A stretch of DNA of 64,000 nt from Cryptomeria japonica (Eukaryota; Streptophyta; Pinopsida; Cupressales; Cupressaceae), in NCBI RefSeq assembly GCF_030272615.1, contig NC_081409.1:615582755-615646754 (forward strand), given 5' to 3'. Below the pieces are notes generated by a model. That model was not told the origin of the DNA. It saw nothing but the letters and a program-made list of their open reading frames with translations, and made no database searches. Below, one piece after another: positions 61,301 to 64,000 of the stretch (position 1 is its first letter; every line of letters begins with the position of its first letter). A program made the position numbers and the translations under genes.

Positions 61301-61412
61301 TTTTACCATGTGATGTTTGGTATTTTACCACGTGATGTTGTTTGGTGTTTTCCCGCATGATGTTTGATGTTTACCGCGTGATGTTTGGTGTCTTACCACG
61401 TGGTGTTTTGGG
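61301..61412 (+). repeat. Five short units containing ACCACGTGATGTTTGGTG-like sequence
   Basis: Units of about 21-25 bases (ttttaccacgtgatgtttgg type) recur five times. Two keep CACGTG intact, and others read catgtg, gcatg or gcgtg. Located between the gag remnant and the 3' LTR. Confidence 0.8.
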
Positions 61413-61737
61413 TTTTGCGATGCGAAGTTTCAGGGATTTGTTCGATTTTTTTCCACAAAAATCGTTTCAAGGGTTTTTACAATTTTTTTCCACAAAAATG
61501 ATGATTTGTATCTTCAGTTTTGGAGGGTTTGCCGATTTTTCCTCAAAATCATGGTTTCAGGTTTCAGTTTGGTTACCCAACGTCAGGTTGGATGGATTCT
61601 GGTATTCTTGGTCATTAACACTTTTCAAATCCAGGGAGGGTCTCCACCGCAACAAAGTGTTCTTTTAATTTGTGATCAAAAGATCTGCAGTGTCTTCTGT
61701 AGGTTAGTTAGTAGATAGAATGACCATTAAGGGAGGG

Positions 61738-62018
61738 TATTAGAATATTTAATTATATTTTAGTCACCTATATTTAGTTCCTTGTTTAATGGTCATTTAG
61801 CTTTTTTGTTAATAAGCTTAAAAGCTTTATTTAGCATTTAGCTTTTTCTTTTTAGTTAATTAGCTTTTAAGCTTTATTTAGCGTTTAGCTTTTTAGTAGT
61901 TCACTTTAAACAACTTGTTCTTAATTTAGAACGTCGTCCTTGTAATCTCTTTATATACGTTTGTATATTGTTGAATAGATTATCTGATTATTGAATTATT
62001 CATTCAATTTATTTTTCA
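61738..62018 (+). repeat. 3' LTR of the intron 3 element
   Basis: 281 bp copy of the 5' LTR, with fewer internal tandem units. Follows the purine tract gggaggg. Confidence 0.85.
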
Positions 62019-62565
62019 TTTACAAACTAGTTTAAGAATTGGCACAGTGATGCCAAAATACTGAACAAACTAAGTATGAAACAAAGGACTAGTCTATAAA
62101 GACCATAATAAATGAATGTTGAACTTGGGGCAGATGCTAGGTAATTTAAGAGTAGATGAATTGAAACGGCAATACTTTGATACTTTGTAAATGGATTATT
62201 GGAAACATCTGGAGAAAAGAAGCAAATTGTATCAACCTCCAAATATCAAGATAGTCACCCAAGGAAACAGAACTAGTATTTATATAAACAAAGTGTGGAT
62301 GGTGACATGTTTGAATATTTCATTAGTGGAAATAATAGACATATATTAAGAAAGATAAGAAAAAGATGAAATAACAAAATCTGCTATTTGGTATTTAAAA
62401 TGCACAGCAGAAGGGAAGAGGAAGAACGTCCTTATAAATTCTATGAGATCTGCAATGTGAGAAACATAATTGATTGCTTGTTTAAGCTGAAAAGCTAAGT
62501 TGGCAGTTCTGGTTTGGATTATGTTTAGGTCCAGGGGAACTTTTTTTGGGATTGGGATTGTTCGC

Positions 62566-62605
<40 letters not shown>

Positions 62606-63199
62606 CCAATTAAATACATTATAAACATATGATATTAAATTAATATATTAAAAATAAATAATGTATAATAACTGTGTATGTGGTAGCATTGTTGCCAATT
62701 CTTTTAGAAATTAATGTGTTATCGAAAACACTTTAATATATCTGTACAGGATTGCTAAATATGTTGTTGAAAACACTTTAATATATCAGCATAGAACTAA
62801 CAACAATGGTACTGCATATTTATTATTTCTAAATATTTCGAAATAAATAAGCCTCGTGTGCTGTCCAACAGAAGCCTCTGAAATTTTATGTTACCAGTTT
62901 GCCATATTATATTAACAGATTACTTCTTTGCTGCAATAGCAGACTAAATTGTTGTGGAATAGAACACCAGGTACAGACAACCCTCACAAAATACTTTAAA
63001 GAAAACAAAGGGTGAAACTACTGGTTTCACTGCAGAGTCCATCGAATGGCATCAGATTTGATGTTGGCTTAAAAAGCAAACTGGTCTGGAATCTGAATCT
63101 GGTCTGAACCAGACTCAGATCCGGTGGAAAAACCTGATGAACTGGTAACATAGCTGAAAAGTCTAAATAGAAAAATGATACTGTTATCGCAAAAGCTTG

Positions 63200-64000
63200 C
63201 ACCCTTGCTGAGCTATCAACTCAACAACCTCGTGGAAAATGGAAACAACCCTGAAGTGTGGAACCTTGCGCAAGGGGGTTGAATCTCTGGAGAAGGCCGG
63301 CTTCCTTCTCAATCCAGGTCCAACTCAACACTTCAAAACTTACTCCCAAACCTATCCTAACAACTTGCAAAAGAAAAGGGAAGAGGGAAATGCTTAAAAC
63401 AAATGGAGGTGATGCACCAAGAAGAGATTGTTTCTCTCCCTACCCGAAATGACACAAAGAATCAACTGAAATACCCAGGAGATGCACAAACTTCAGTTGT
63501 ATGAGTGACCCCAACGCATGTATGGAGGTTAGAATTTGCTGAATGTCAAAGGGGAGAAGATTTCCCACAAGTCACACTCAGAAAGCAAGTAAACACAACA
63601 TATATGAGAGAAGAGTCACAAAACATACACTTATGATGAAGGTAAGGAAACATACACAGCATACATAAGTTGAAGGAATGCAAGAATGGTGATTTCAATT
63701 CATTATAAGGCCAATGGCCAAACTTACAATTGCAAAAATGGAAGGTAAATACAAGAGAAGTGAAAGAGCATAGAATAGCTCAAGCCAACAGGGAGAGAAC
63801 CCTTTACAATGAGGCTTAACAACCTTTATATAGAAAATTGGTTACAAGAGTGATCATGACCCTTGTGTGTGTAGGGAAATGTCAGTCTGGGAGTGCAGGG
63901 AAGTGCATGCACTTGACTTTTGTACATGCAAGCAACCTAGCCATACCTTGAAAAGGCAACTGAGAAGGGTGGATTGATTGACCTTCCAAAGTCAGAGCAT
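63200..64000 (-). repeat. Probable LTR fragment running off the window
   Basis: No ORF is credible. Plus-strand caacctttatatagaaaa (about 63821) is a good minus-strand TATA box (CTATATAAAGG), and the surrounding sequence has the style of LTR U3/R regions. No TG/CA borders or partner copy are inside the window, so the family is unknown. Confidence 0.3.

Larger units (their letters stand above)
53484..62018 (+). mobile_element. LTR retrotransposon in CBP60 intron 3, with embedded minus-strand element
   Basis: The 5' LTR is 53484-53851, the 3' LTR is 61738-62018, the PBS tggtatcagag is at 53852-53862 and the purine tract gggaggg is at 61731-61737. Both LTRs start TATTAGAATA (not TG) and end TTTTTCA. 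Flanks gcaac and tttac do not match, so target duplication is absent or eroded. The element's own coding content is reduced to a gag knuckle near 61060. The middle (about 54640-60700) is a retroelement segment on the other strand whose borders I could not resolve. Confidence 0.82.
52604..64000 (+). other. CBP60 intron 3, more than 11.3 kb, open at window end
   Basis: It begins GTGTGT. No further CBP60 exon was found up to 64000. It is largely occupied by the LTR element 53484-62018. The stretches 52604-53483 and 62019-63200 show no gene; a TA-dinucleotide microsatellite lies at about 62568-62600. Confidence 0.75.

Overview
The window looks like plant nuclear DNA, most likely from a gymnosperm (conifer-type) genome. 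This is inferred from three things: a plant-specific gene (calmodulin-binding protein 60, CBP60) interrupted by introns of 15 kb and more, dense nested LTR retrotransposons with plant PBS sequences (methionine-initiator type), and long AT-rich stretches with almost no genes. Nothing bacterial or organellar was seen.

Layout. (1) 1-2408: 3' end of a minus-strand Ty3/gypsy chromovirus (integrase, chromodomain, polypurine tract, 3' LTR). (2) 2409-11262: a minus-strand Ty1/copia element with 1.5 kb LTRs, followed by part of a second internal copy, so the unit is a truncated tandem dimer. Its integrase/RT junction is split by a 906 bp insertion (6162-7067) that has a 5 bp target duplication but an inverted, palindrome-like internal structure. 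(3) 11611-27821: a 16.2 kb, nearly complete Tat-type Ty3/gypsy element on the minus strand, with 5 bp target duplication ttaag, LTRs differing at about seven positions plus one short indel, gag-protease with a G-patch, RT with two RNase H domains, and integrase. Between pol and the 3' LTR it carries a long ORF on the opposite strand encoding a plant mobile domain (PMD) protein, apparently with its own promoter and intron. (4) 28849-31405: a small non-coding LTR element (target duplication gatat). (5) 32103-33771: a 5'-truncated LINE ending in an RNase H domain, minus strand.

(6) From 36128 to beyond the right end: the only host gene recognised, a CBP60-family gene on the plus strand. Exon 1 is 36128-36213, exon 2 is 37440-37515 and exon 3 is 52545-52603; all have GT/AG borders and compatible phases. 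Intron 2 is 15,029 bp and holds a hAT transposon (about 37787-42275), LTR remnants and scrambled LINE pieces. Intron 3 exceeds 11.3 kb and holds an LTR element (53484-62018) in which a minus-strand retroelement segment is embedded; that segment has a long unrecognised ORF and an array of about 26 GGCGGACTTT-like motifs.

Two patterns cut across the elements. First, the coding frames of the three big LTR elements are almost free of frameshifts but contain 23 in-frame stops, 21 of them TAG or TGA. They are explicable as CAG to TAG and CGA to TGA changes, i.e. C-to-T in CHG and CG contexts, and one is directly shown by comparing two copies in the window. Second, short CG-containing motif arrays sit upstream of retroelement ORFs, in the same orientation as the ORF they precede. 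In the Tat element the same GCGTCTGTG-type motif precedes both gag-pol and the antisense PMD gene. The PMD cassette with its matching arrays is the best candidate here for an under-described system.
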